Shown: positions 11,484 through 22,590 of the stretch, one piece after another
Numbering within the stretch: position 1 is the stretch's first letter
Layout of the letters: every line of letters starts with the position of its first letter
Assembly (NCBI GenBank): GCA_963969285.1
Contig: OZ017739.1
Span: 350,126,219 to 350,190,218 of the forward strand
Direction: 5' to 3'
DNA from: Odontomyia ornata
Taxonomy: Eukaryota > Arthropoda > Insecta > Diptera > Stratiomyidae
DNA length: 64,000 nt
Program-made: the position numbers and the translations under genes
The notes under the pieces: generated by a model
What the model was told of the DNA's origin: nothing
The model's database searches: none
Seen by the model: the letters and a program-made list of their open reading frames with translations, nothing else

Positions 11484-11987
11484 TATGAGAACAATAAATA
11501 ATTAAATTTCAATAAATCGATTGCGAAGCGTGTTGTGTGGCAAGTGGCGTCGTCTTTTTAAACACATTTCGTTGATGTCAAGTTCATCCAATTCTGGCCA
11601 CAAATAATCTTCCAACATAACACAATAGCGCTCTCCATTAACTTTAACATGCCGAAAAAATACGGCCCAATCACACTTCCGGCATGAAAACCGCACCAAA
11701 CAGTAACTTCTTGCGGATGTAACGGTGTCTCAAGAATCACATGCTGCTGAACGATAATGCATATTTTGCTTGTTAACAAAGCCATTGAGCCAGAAATGAG
11801 CTTCACCGTTGAAGATGATCTTTCGATACTAACAATCAATAGAAATTTTTAATAATTTCCAAAAGTTGTGGGCCCGTGAACTTCATCATGATGAAATTGT
11901 TGACTTTAAGTAACGTTTTGACATTTAAAAAGTTTAAGGGTGCATTCATACAAAGATACAAAATTGTTATGTCCCTAATATAAAACT
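11484..11987 (-). mobile_element. DD41D mariner deletion derivative
   Basis: The minus strand retains a middle slice of a DD41D-type transposase (FRHVKVNGERYCVMLEDYL and, in another frame, HPQEVTVWCGFHAGSVIGPYFF) with frame breaks. The right end carries ATTGTTATGTCCCTAA, matched in inverse form at the left by AGAACAATAAATAATT only weakly. The same ends and the same protein slice recur at 35738-36205, so both are short derivatives of one family. Neither can encode an active enzyme. The following 11990-12396 has scraps of the HINE family and nothing else I can identify. Confidence 0.6.
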
Positions 11988-12396
11988 TTATACAATTCAA
12001 TTCATAATTATGCGCCTTAAAACTGAACGTATTACGAATGAGAAATAAGTTTGGTAGAAAGACCTACGCTCATTTTGAAATGGTTTTTTATCCAACTTCT
12101 CAGAAATGCAGTTAGCAGCAAGGAATAAAGTCAAGAGGCATATCAAGACGTGCACGTTCAAAAGAAAATCTATTGTTTATCTATTTTAAACAGCCGCCGT
12201 TATGTTGCAAAATAACAAAAACCCCTCAAATCATGAATTCCCAAAAATACTCATGTCATTGACCTTATTTGAAAATTTTAAGTAAATCAAATCAAAACTG
12301 CAGTGACTGATTCGATAAAAAGTCTATAAAATACCAAAATCATGTATAATTGTTGTTGTAATCGGAGAAATTTCAAATGGCTATAACTTTTTTGTA

Positions 12397-12619
12397 CAGT
12401 GGCTCACAGCTTATTTGATGCACTTCAATAAATATTAAACAAACTGTTGTCCTTATGCAGATAAATAAAAATTTACAAATATTTTGATGCAGATTTTACA
12501 GTTAGTATAACTGAAATTCGAAGCACAAAAGAAAGTAAGAAAAAATGTTTCAAATGTCCCGTTAGCAGTAATGAAGCAAAATCATTTGCATAGGATAGCT
12601 CACAGCTTATTTGATGCAG
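12397..12619 (+). repeat. Left IR/DR: outer and inner transposase sites
   Basis: The core TCACAGCTTATTTGATGCA occurs at the outer tip and again in the last 22 bases of this interval, in the same orientation. The sequence between is AT-rich and is not copied at the right end, so only the direct-repeat cores are conserved. Confidence 0.88.
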
Positions 12620-12766
12620 TTAGTTCTTTGTATCCTAGCATTAAAAGTGCACGATTTTCACCGGATTTTTTTGGATATATTGTTCTTAGTGCGTTTCTTA
12701 TTTTATTTTTAAAAAAGTTATTTGACCTTGATAGTTTAAAAGTGGATAAATTGTGTAATATTTAAA

Positions 12767-13786
12767 ATGGGCCGTAGGACAACACTTGAACAGCGGGAAT
12801 TAGTCATTCATCATTTTAGAAATGGTGAATCTCATCGCAAAATCAGCGAAGTTGTCAATTTAAGTTCATCAACAGTTCAGCATATAATTGAAAGGTTTAC
12901 CAATGAAAAAAGGTTGGAAAACAAGGGTAGAAATGCACCAAATAAAATTTTGAATGAGTCTGATAAACGGTGGATCGTCCGGAAAATAATGCAAAACCCT
13001 AAGTTATCAGCTCCTAAATTGGCGAACGAAGTGTTTACTGGAATTGGTAAAGAATGCAGTGCTGAAACCATACGTCGTGTGCTAAGAAAGCATAATTTTA
13101 ATGGCCGAGTTGCACGAAAGAAGCCGTTCATCAGTATCAAAAATCGACAAAGCCGCCTGAACTTTGCTACGGAGCATATTTCAAAGGATTTGGACTTTTG
13201 GAAAACCGTAATTTTCGCTGACGAGTCCAAATTCAACATATTTGGCTCAGATGGAATGGCGTACGTTTGGAGAAAGCCAAATACAGAGCTCAAAAAAGTA
13301 AATTTACATGAGACTGTTAAGCACGGCGGTGGCAGCGTAATGGTTTGGGCCTGTATTTCAGCAGCCGGAGTTGGGAAGCTAGCCTTTATTGAAGGAAACA
13401 TGGACAAGATCATGTACAGTAATATCCTAAAGGAAAATCTCCTGCAAAGTGCTGACGAACTCGGAATCCGGCGTGAATTCAGATTCTACCAAGATAATGA
13501 CCCTAAACATAAGTCAGAAATCGTGCAATCTTGGCTTATTTGGAATTGTCCTCATTTGATGGCTCCCCCGGCACAGTCACCCGACTTAAATGTAATTGAG
13601 AATTTATGGGCTTTTCTGGAGAAAAAAATTCGTAACCACGCAATTTACAACAAAATTGATTTAAAGAAAGCTCTTTTAGAAGAATGGAGTAAAATAACGC
13701 CAGAAATGACAGGAAAGCTGGTTGAATCTGTTCCAAATAGACTCAAAGCTGTCTTGAGCCAAAAAGGAAACCATACGAAATATTAG
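12767..13786 (+). CDS. Tc1-like transposase, intact (DD34E)
   Basis: Intact 339-aa frame, the usual length for Tc1 transposases. Residues 1-60 form the first helix-turn-helix (ERFTNEKRLENKG linker) and 60-115 the second with ETIRRVLRKHNF. The catalytic triad is visible: FADESKFN, YQDNDPKHKS and SPDLNVIENLW, with 34 residues between the second Asp and the Glu. A HGGGSVMVWACIS block lies between the first two. It would cut and paste the surrounding element by binding the four direct-repeat cores. The ATG follows AATATTTAAA. No stop or frameshift is seen, so this is the best candidate for a functional enzyme in the window. Activity itself is not shown. Confidence 0.93.
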   Translation: MGRRTTLEQRELVIHHFRNGESHRKISEVVNLSSSTVQHIIERFTNEKRLENKGRNAPNKILNESDKRWIVRKIMQNPKLSAPKLANEVFTGIGKECSAETIRRVLRKHNFNGRVARKKPFISIKNRQSRLNFATEHISKDLDFWKTVIFADESKFNIFGSDGMAYVWRKPNTELKKVNLHETVKHGGGSVMVWACISAAGVGKLAFIEGNMDKIMYSNILKENLLQSADELGIRREFRFYQDNDPKHKSEIVQSWLIWNCPHLMAPPAQSPDLNVIENLWAFLEKKIRNHAIYNKIDLKKALLEEWSKITPEMTGKLVESVPNRLKAVLSQKGNHTKY

Positions 13787-13834
13787 TGTTGAACTGGAAA
13801 TCCTCTACATGGATAAATTTAAGGAAAACGTGGA

Positions 13835-14057
13835 CTGCATCAATTAAGCTGTGACATAAAATTTTGCCTTTAATTTTGTTTTTGTTATTTAGTTATTTAA
13901 GAATCAATTGTTGAAATAAATTAAATTGTTATTTTTAAAAAAGGGCTTTTATTTAATTTATTGCAGTTTAAATTTTTTCAATACCTTTTCTAATACAGAA
14001 GTTATAGTGCTTTTAGCTTTGAAAATGTTACTGCATCAAATAAGCTGTGAGCCACTG
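13835..14057 (-). repeat. Right IR/DR: inner and outer transposase sites
   Basis: Inverse of the left end: the inner core has one substitution (TAATT for TATTT) and the outer core is identical to the left tip. The spacing of roughly 195 bp matches the left arm. Confidence 0.88.
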
Positions 14058-14116
14058 TATATCATTAGATTTTCATGTAACTGGAAAAACTTTGAGGAAT
14101 TTTTTAAGACTACTTA

Positions 14117-16848
14117 AGGGAAGGGAGGCAAGACGGGGTCCTTAACGTTTGAAGTGTAATAAAACGGATATTTTTATGTAATTCAAATCTTTATTAATTT
14201 AAAATTACTCCTACATAATTCATATTTGGAAATAAGGAACTTAAGGAACTTTTCACTCAGACAAAAATTAGAAAGGGGCCAATTATGTCAAACATGTCCA
14301 ACACCCTATCTTACCCTTTGTGATGGATAAGACGGGGTACACTATGGGGCAACATGGGGTATGGGGGCACATTCTATTTTTGTGTGCAAAACTCGCAAAC
14401 AAATAATGCCTCGTCATCCTCGTCATTTATGCCAGCACAGCTACAGCGTACCCAATTCCCGCAGAGAGAACAAGCGGCCCATCCTTCATTTGAATCTGAG
14501 TATTTTCCATGACGGTAAAAACAAGGGATATTATTTTCATCATTGTCACTTTCTAATGGAAAATTTAATTTTTTGTTGGTTTCCTTTCTGTTGTTTTTCT
14601 TAGGCAATTTGGTTTTCTTATTCTTTTTTTGCTCTTTTGTGTGCCTTTTTTCTCCTTGTTATTTTCTGACAGTTTCTTTTTTTTCATTGTTTCTTCCAAT
14701 TTGTTTTTAAATGGGGAAGACGTTACGATAGCCGATTTTCCTCGTTTCCTTCACACACGCAAAATTTTGCGAGTTGCAGGATAAAGCATCACTTGCTGAG
14801 GGCTAACAACTGAAAACACTGATTGCTCTGGTGGAGTAGTTGGCCTGTGATCTTTTTCTATATTTCTCGTCCAAGTCGAGCATCCGGGATTCATAAAATT
14901 TACAACTATGAGCTAGCTGTTGTGATGGAGGGTGTCAAAGAGACAACAGGCACGTGAGATGGCTCTGCTTCAATATTAGATGGTGCTATTGCAACAGGCA
15001 TGGTATTTATCAGCGGTTTATCAATAGTTTCTTTATCAAAATGTCTAACTGCCAAATTTAATGTTGCAGCCGTTGACAGCGCAGTAGCACGGTTGTTCAG
15101 TGTCGTTGTTTCAGGCAATCCTTCATTGATGAATATCCTGTCTGTTTGCGGGATATCAGTCGTCAAAGATGAGGCAAAGTCACTGTTGGAAAAAATTGTT
15201 GGATCATATGGCCAAATGCCACATTTCTTGTAGCCATTAACTGCCGTTGCCATTGTAGAAGCCTGAATAAAGCTTTTATTGAAAACTTCTGTGACTTGCC
15301 GGATAGTTACAATCATCTTTGGGTTGCTGCAAAGCCAAGCTGTGATTTGTTGGTCGTAGGATGTGCTCAAGGGCCTCATGTATGCTACATCCAGAACTTG
15401 AAGTCGATGAGCTGTATGAGGGGGGAAACATAAAATAATAACCCCATTGATACGAGCTTAATTAATGAGGTCCAAGTTTTGTGTGTGGTTGCTGTGGCCA
15501 TTGAACAACAACAGTACAGGTCGACCAACCGTTGCCCCACTAAATTCAACAAACTTCTTAAACCAGCCAAGGAATAATTCAGCTGTCACCAAGTCAGAAT
15601 CCCTGCGAACACCCCAAGCTCCAGGAGCAGCTTTGAGATTTAACTGTGGGTCCATTCTCTTTCGTGGGAACACCAGCGTTGGAGGCATATATTGACCACT
15701 CGCACTAAAATAAAGTTACATAGTTATTGTCGTACCTCTCTCCGCAGAAGTTATAGATCCCACTTGTTTTCTATCTTTAAGTGCAATTATTTTTGACTTG
15801 GTTTTTGGTACCACTGAAACTCCTGTTTCAACACAATTATAAATTCTTTCTGGCAAAAGCTTATGCTCATCATAAACGTTGCCGAGGAAGTTGAAAAACT
15901 GTTTAACAGCTTGTTTATTAAACCCAGTGGCACGTGCAGCTGAAGTGCTTTCTTGTTTTCGTATCGACAATTCTGGAGGACTGCTTGAAAACCGCTGCAC
16001 CCAATCTTTGCCAGCTTCTTTTCTTTCAGATATGAAGAAATTTTGCTTCCCATTTTTTACTGCCTTCAAACCTTTTATTGTGAGCCCGTAAAGGCGACTC
16101 TCCATATCCATTATATAGTTGCAAAGCTCTTTCTCTTCATCATCAGCAAATGTTCGCTTTTTTGGGCCTAAAGGGACTTTAATCGAAGTTGCAGTAGTAG
16201 TAGGATCTTCTAGGGCTGCACGAACTACTTTAATTTTTCGTTCAAGGGTCGTTTGTGGCACAAAATATGTGTTCGCTGCTAATTTGTACCCTATTTTCCC
16301 TTCAATTACAACATCTACCGCATTTGACATACTCTGTTCACTCCAGTTTCTCCTCTCCAACTTTCTTTTATAATCTTTCACCATCCTGAAACAAGATTAA
16401 AAACAAAGAAATTATAAAGAAGCATAAACTGTCATAAGGAAATAATTGAATTTCTTCCAGGGGCAAGATGGGGTACTCTATACCCTATCACGCCCTCTAC
16501 TGCTTATTTGAATAAAATAACATACCTTTAATGACCAGTTCAGAATATGGACACAAACATATTCTTACCTGCTCGTGTAATCATTGATAAACAAGAATAA
16601 CCTTCAGCTAGTTCTAGAAAACGAATATTGAGGTACAAAACATAATCGATGTATAACGCGGAAATCACAACTTACTTGACAAAAACCGAGTTTTTGGCGC
16701 CAAAGCGAAAACGCGTGTACTTATAACGCGGCCACTGCGCTGATTGATGAGCAACATGACGGCGCATCATTGCAAGCCAGAGTGGCTGGGATTGATAGTT
16801 TGTGGGGCCGTTAAAAAACGTTGCCCCGTCTTGCCCTATCCTTTCCCC
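14117..16848 (-). mobile_element. Pogo-like transposon, inactive
   Basis: The ends are imperfect inverted repeats: AGGGAAGGGAGGCAAGACGG at the left and, read inward from the right, GGGGAAAGGATAGGGCAAGA followed by CGGGG, both next to TA. The motif AAGACGGGGTA or AAGATGGGGTA recurs subterminally (about 14331 and 16465). The single gene is a pogo/jerky-type DDE transposase with many lesions. 16385-16848 is leader sequence and contains TTTCAGG just before the start ATG, a possible 3' splice site. The GT partner is not identified. Confidence 0.75.
14374..16384 (-). pseudogene. Pogo-like transposase with C-terminal PHD-like finger, catalytic residues lost
   Basis: The reading frame runs from MVKDYKRKLERRNW through a psq-type HTH (KIGYKLAANTYFVPQTTLER), a CENP-B-type domain (DWVQRFSSSPPELSIRK, AARATGFNK), the DDE core and a C-terminal Cys-rich tail (CSLCGNWV, CAGI, CEFC). 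In-frame TAA stops lie at 15716 and 15458, another stop at 14906, and the tail is in a shifted frame. The catalytic positions have decayed: IYNCVETGVS has Val where pogo proteins have Asp, and LLLFNGHSNHT has Asn for Asp; the third site HRLQVLDVA is kept. The first Cys pair of the finger reads CFYRHG, so one ligand is lost. Non-functional. Confidence 0.82.
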
Positions 16849-16864
16849 TAAATATCAAATTTTA

Positions 16865-17540
16865 TCGGGAGAAATTTGATATTTGAAGATCATACTATTT
16901 TTAACAAAGTTGAACGAATTCAGACTTCCAAGAAATTTGCTGCTTATGTGCTCGTAAACACCTACCTACATTTTATGTTTTTCAGATTTTTCGGGTCACA
17001 AGTTTCATTTGATACCCATGTCGGCTACTTTTAAAGATTTTTTTCTTTTTTTTCAAGGGCCACTCCCATTTTATGAGGCGACCCAGCTTAAATACCTTTT
17101 AGAGTTTTTTGTAGTCGAAGCTTCAAAAGAGCACCACTTTACACCTTAATACAAAATTTAATGTTTCTTGCTTATATGGTTTGCGAGATAAATTGCTGTG
17201 ACACATATTCAGACTAAGCTAGGTGGATATCCTTCTTGAAATATTGATGCAATCTTAGCGATACCGTAGTGTTTGAGTTGGCTGGAAGCGCATACTGTTC
17301 ATTAGTTATGTAGCAGTATTACCTCGTTAAATATCATTCGATACTTCTGGAATTTTAATAGTTGATAAGCCTTACGAGTTATCATTCAGATATCAAACTT
17401 CATTGAATTTTAGGGTGCTCTGACGAGTTCATTCAAGAAAAGGTAAAATTGATAAATCATACTCTTACGAACAAAGTTGAGTGAATTTGAATCAGTCATT
17501 TCAAAACCACTTAAGTCACATTTTTTCCGAACATGCTACT
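16865..17540 (+). repeat. HINE-like repeat fragments, two degraded pieces
   Basis: The stretch 16865-17220 follows the layout of the copy at 19696: GATCATACTATTTTTAACAA, CAGATTTTTCGGGTCACA, ATACCCATGTCGGCTAC, GGGCCACTCCC and GCTGTGACACATA, but it has no (GACR)n block. A second piece at about 17395-17500 repeats TTCATTCAAGAAAAGGTAAA and GATAAATCATACTCTTACGA. 17540-17946 shows nothing I can identify. Confidence 0.65.
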
Positions 17541-18209
17541 TTTGCTGAAAACTCGTCCTTGATACTAGATACGTATTCTGGATATAAATCACGTAAGTCA
17601 ATACATTCCTTTCTTTTCAAATAATACCGCGTATTAGACGTTCATAGCATAAGCAACACAAGTCAGTGACTTAAGTGGTTTTTGCATGCACAATTAGATG
17701 GCGGTGGATGTTATATCTTATGGCGACTTGTGGTGATATCCCTTACTACGGTCATCGACATGACAGCGCAAGGATCGACAGAGGAAAAAAAATTTATCGT
17801 TCCTTGGTTATATCTATCTCGCAAGCGAATCGCCATATCGTTTGAACCTCTTTTAGTCGTTCCGAATGAATGTTTGTATTGTGTTAGTACATAAATCGTT
17901 TTATTTTATGAACTTGGTCCTAGTGTATCCCCAAAATATGAGATAGATGTTTAAAAATTGCATCGTTGTGGTTTGTTTAAATAACAGTGTTCATATCTTG
18001 AATTTGACACTTAATATCATATGTCGTAATTTTGCCTTAAAAATGTCATCAAGTGAAACAGCGAGTGATAGTGAGCCAAAAAAGAAGAGAATGTGTAATT
18101 CGTTAACGTATAAAAGAAATATTATAAAAAATTCTAAAGTTAAAGAACAGGCACACACCAATTAAAGAGGGAAACCAATGGCTCCAAGATCTACGGGTGA
18201 AAATTGCAG

Positions 18210-18413
18210 GCAAGTTAACCACAAACTTTTATTCAGTTTGACTTTTCAGTACAATTTAAGGACATCTTTGTCAGCCGTGGTAAATTCTAAAACAAATACA
18301 AATTATAAAATCGTTTGTGCATTAAGACTTCAATAAATTCCATTGGATTTAGTAAACTACCTAAACATGCTTATGATTAGTTACGATATACTGTATACGA
18401 GTATTTATTGCAG
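18210..18413 (+). other. Predicted GC-AG intron in the transposase-like relic
   Basis: The donor is TGCAG|GCAAGT and the acceptor is TTTATTGCAG|ATG. Joining the flanks gives an uninterrupted Cys-Arg-Cys-Lys-Lys reading across the junction, which supports splicing. GC donors with AAGT are a known minor class; a GT-to-GC mutation in a relic is the alternative. Confidence 0.55.
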
Positions 18414-19695
18414 ATGTAAAAAGGAATGCTTTGCAAATTTCAACCAGGACGATATGGAATCTTGCATTTCAAAGATTAACAGGTTTACAACAAAAAATGA
18501 GCAGGATATATTTCTTCAATCACTTATAGAGAAGCTACATGTAAAACAGAGGCATCCTCGGAAAGAAAATGCTACATGGAGGCAAAGTACTTTTAAGTTT
18601 CATATTTTGCAACATACTGGTAAAGTAACAGTCTGCAAGAAAGCATTTATTAGCCTATATGGAGTTACTGGAGATAGAGTTTGCAGGCTTTGTGATTTAC
18701 TTAATGAAGGAAAGAGCCCTAAAGATAACAGAGGAGGTCACCCAAAAGCAAATACAGTGCCTTCTAATTTATGACAGAAAATACACGAGCACATTCTTTG
18801 TTTTCCAAGGAAAAAGACTCATTACGCTGGAAAGAACATCGAATATCTTGATGCACGATTAGATGTAAAAAAAACCATTCTTTTTTTTCTGGAAAAAATA
18901 TCCAGTTCTCAATATTAAGTACAAATTTTATTTAAAATACTTTAAGGATAATTTTTCTCTTAGATTCGGTCGACCAAAAGTCGACACATGTATAACTTGC
19001 GAAGAACTATCAACAAAAATAAAACAATCGAACTTGTCAGAAAATGCAAAACGTTCGTTAGTCACTGAGTTAATGATTCATAAACAACGTCCCAAGAGTA
19101 TTCTACAACAAAATTTCATCAGTTCAAGATCTATGCAGGGCACGAAAGGACGTTGCAGCTATAACGTTCGATTTTATGCAAAATCTGCCGTTGCTACACA
19201 TACCTATACAAAATATTTTTTATTTACGGCAATTGTGGGTTCACTGTTTTGGCGTTAACGATTTAAAAACAGGCAAATCGACATTTTAAATGTATCATAT
19301 AGGCATTGCTAACAAAGGAGCAAAAGAGGTTTGTTCAATGTTGATGCATTATATTGAAAATAATATTGTGCCACATATTTAGCATTTATATGTTTTTTCC
19401 GACGGCGGCCCCGGTCAAAATAAAAATAATACATTGTTGAGATTCATGTTGGCTTTGACTGACTCTAAACGATATGAAAAAGTACATCGGTATTTTCCGA
19501 TATGTGTTCATTCATTTTAACCCAATGACCGTGATTTTGGAGTCATAAAAAAAACTATTCGAAAGCATGATTGTATCTACGACCCAGAACAATATATTAA
19601 TTTAGTTTTGAACTCTAGCTCAACATTTACAATCAAAGAGCTAAACACTGATGATATTTGGGACTTCAAGAAATGGTGGCCAAATATTTGCAAAA

Positions 19696-21165
19696 CAAGT
19701 TGGGAAAACAGACCTACGCTCACGTCAGAAGGGTTTTGTATGCAATTTACAAAATGCAGTCACCAGATCGAATAAAATTAAGAAACATGTCAAAGACGAT
19801 TTTATTGGAGAAAACATGAAATCTGAAGATCATACTATTATTAACAAAGTTTAACGAATTTCAACTTCTGAGGTATTTGTTATTGTTATACTCCTTAATA
19901 TCCCCCTTGATAATTATTTCAGATGTCCATTTGCGAGGGAGGAAACACATTTTTCACGTATTTGCCCCCTGTGCCCCCACTGAAGCAAAAACTGACAGTT
20001 TAAGAACTGTTTTGTAAAGCTCTCATGAAAACTTTCATATCATACTCATGTCGGCTACGTTTGATGAATTTTTATTTCAGGGGCCACTCTCCTGTACTGA
20101 AATCATCGATTCATGGCCAATTTTTTCGAATCCTAGAATGGTTAAAAAGCCCTTTTGCCAGGAACTCTCTCCCGCCTCCTTGACTTGTTTCACTTATGAG
20201 TATTAATTGAAGGTACTCATCTTCAGTCATTCATTAAATTTAATCAAGTGTTCAAAGCATGCACCTTAAACGTTGAAGTTGGGAAAAAATAACTCAAAAT
20301 TACTCAATCTTCGCGTTTAAAACAGCCACTATTTTGGTTAAAGATTACTGATACCACTAGCTGAACCAATTTTCAAAGATAATCATGATACCTTTCATTC
20401 CTGAAACTTTCATGCAAGTCCTAGCAAAGCTGTAATGTCTGAGTCAGTAAAAAGCACATATTGTTCTATAGCCATATGTTTCCATAGTAATACAGCGCAT
20501 ATTGTTCTATAGTAATACAGGAAAATTCAAACCACTTTAACTTCGCTAAATATAATTCAAACTTTCTGAAACTTTCAGGATAAATTAATCTTATAAATAG
20601 TCATCTGTGTACTGAATTTCATTACATTTAAGGGTACCTTTAAGATTTTATTCAAGAAAACATAAAATCGATAAATCATACTATTACTAACAAAGTTGAG
20701 TAAATTGCGACTTCTCACGTATTTGTTGTTGTTGTACTCAGTAAGGCCTACATTCTCGATTTTTTCAGGTTTTTCGGATCACAGGTGTCCAATCGCGAGG
20801 GGGGTGACACAAATTTTTTGTATATTTCCCCTCCCTGTGCACCCCCTGAAGCTAACCTGTTTTGGAAAGTTCTCATCAAGACCTTTCATTTGATATCCAT
20901 ATCGGCTACCTTCAATGAAATTTTTTTTTGGGGGGTCACTCCCCTATATGGGGAGACCCCCTTTAAATACCTTATAAAATTTTTTTGTAGTTGAACTTTG
21001 AAGAGAGCACCACTTTACACCTACATACAAAATTTGATGCTTCTAGCTTAAGTAGTTTCCGAGAAAAACTGCTGTGACACACGGACGGACGGACGGACGG
21101 ACAGACAGACAGACAGACAGGACGCGATTTTAGTAGGGTTTTGTAAAATTATTTAACAAAACCCT
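19696..21165 (+). mobile_element. HINE/DINE-1-like element copy 1 (non-autonomous Helentron type)
   Basis: 1470 bp. Begins CAAGTTGGGAAAACAGACC and ends in a perfect 10-bp hairpin, AGGGTTTTGT / ACAAAACCCT (21135-21165) with an 11-base loop. AA lies on both sides (19694-19695, 21166-21167). A (GACG/GACA)n block occupies about 21081-21120. The 5' part carries AGAAGGGTTTTGTA (about 19725), a subterminal match to the 3' hairpin arm. There is no coding capacity. Removing it rejoins the interrupted transposase-like frame. TT/AA targeting, a (GTCY)n block and a 3' stem-loop are the recognised DINE-1/HINE traits; assignment is by these traits, not by sequence search. Confidence 0.78.
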
Positions 21166-21879
21166 AAAAACATGTTTGTCAACTGAGTCGTATGGAAAGT
21201 ATGTCCCAAAAGAACAAAAAATATCATTCGCGCCTTCGACATATATGAGTTTTCAGTATGGTTCAGATAAAAAAGGTTATATCATAGCCGAGGAGTTTAT
21301 TGATGGATTCATTAACCATTCATTCATACTACTTAAAAAACTCACAACTCCTGTTTGACTTCCATCAACCAAGGCTTATAATTTGAGAGTGCCCATCAAT
21401 TGTTAAAAGATCGATAATTTGAAACAAGTACAGGATAGCATTCCGGAAGAGTTATATACCATTTTATGGGAACATGTTTTGCTGGATAACTGGAAATTTT
21501 GAAGATAATCCGATTGAGAATGATGGAGAATATGATTATGTGCCTTAAAGTTATTAAAACATGGACAATTAAAACATGTAACAAGTTGATATTTTTATAT
21601 TGAAGTGCTATTTTCAATAATAAGCAATAAAAGATTTGATTGATATGATTGGTTTGTCTAAATTATATACCATTAACCCTGTTTCTTGCTAAAACAACAT
21701 AAGTCAAGAACAGTTTTTCAATTTTTTTTCATTATTATTTTTGATGAAACGTGGAGGTTATCCACCATTTCAATCTTTCAATATTCAAATACTATATTAA
21801 GCCCAAAAAGGACTCTAAAACTCGTTTTTTGATGAATGGCTCGGTTTTTATTGATTCCTGAAAAATTCGAATTGTGTGA

Positions 21880-22330
21880 CTTATGAGGTTTTTGAAATGA
21901 CCGATTCATTTGTACTGCTGACCTATTTGCCATTGTTGTACTCAAAAAGGACTACCTCCATGTTTTTTTCCAATTTTTTTAAGTCCGCCGGCGACCAATC
22001 ACGAGAGGACAAAATGTACACGTGTTCTTCCGCTTCATCTGACTTTCACATTATTGATATTGCAGTCTTAATAGCAGATATCAAAGAATCTCAGCAAGAC
22101 CTTCCATTTGATACCACCTCCGAATATGTTTGGTGAAAAGAAGTGTTGAGTCTTTTGATTAAGAAACTTTCATTAACGAGATACTTCTGAGTTGCTCACA
22201 AGATTTGATGATTGTACTAGTATGTTAGCCCCTCAAATTCCTTAAAAAGCTTGTTGAAGCTAACCGACAGATAGATGGACTGAAATATAGGACATATACT
22301 TACATATATTAATAGAGTGTTGTAAAAAAC
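21880..22330 (+). repeat. Degraded HINE-like fragment
   Basis: Weak but ordered similarity to the second half of the HINE copies: TTGCCATTGTTGTACTCAAA, GGCGACCAATCACGAGAGGA, GCAAGACCTTCCATTTGATA. No hairpin or microsatellite. 21450-21880 and 22330-22590 contain nothing I can name. Confidence 0.45.
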
Positions 22331-22590
22331 TGTTTTTTATAAAACCATAACAACAATCTACCAGCATTACTCACCAATCATAGAACATGAAACGCTTTAG
22401 TGTTATTTCTGAAATGGGGCACATTTGAAGTAGGAGTTTGCTAATTGCTGCTGCAGTGGCTTATCGACGATAATTTCCATTCGCAAGTTAATATTCAGTA
22501 GATTACTTTCATTACCTGTCATCAATGACATGTTTGTATTATGCATGTAATATTTGTTTCTTTTATAGAAACATGGCACGTAGCTGCAAA

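Larger units (their letters stand above)
12397..14057 (+). mobile_element. Complete Tc1-like transposon with IR/DR ends
   Basis: The outer ends are exact inverted repeats (CAGTGGCTCACAGCTTATTT at the left, its complement ending at 14057), each flanked by TA (12395-12396 and 14058-14059), the usual Tc1/mariner target duplication. A second copy of the core lies inside each end, at 12597-12619 and 13835-13854, about 200 bp inward, giving the IR/DR layout seen in Sleeping Beauty, Minos and Bari3-type elements. A single uninterrupted transposase gene lies between. The 1661-bp length is normal for the class. Confidence 0.93.
18043..21450 (+). pseudogene. Spliced transposase-like gene relic, split by a Helitron-like insertion
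   Basis: Exon 1 starts MSSSETASDSEPKKKR and ends near 18209. Exon 2 resumes at 18414 with CRCKKECFANFNQDD, GVTGDRVCRLCDLL and, in shifted frames, RFGRPKVDTCITCEEL (18964), FSDGGPGQNKNNTLLRFML (about 19396), a segment NDRDFGVIKKTIRKHD (19525) and DFKKWWPNICK (19660). The text then breaks at 19695 and continues at 21166 with YGKYVPKEQKISFAPSTYMS. The Cys-rich head and DGGPGQNKN / NDRDFG blocks are shared with a large invertebrate family of transposase-like proteins (name unknown to me). Stops at 18163, 19380 and 19517 and several shifts show it is dead. Confidence 0.6.

Noticed and set aside
21080..21120. (GACG)n/(GACA)n block as an independent microsatellite
   Set aside because: It recurs at the same place in each HINE copy, so it belongs to the element.
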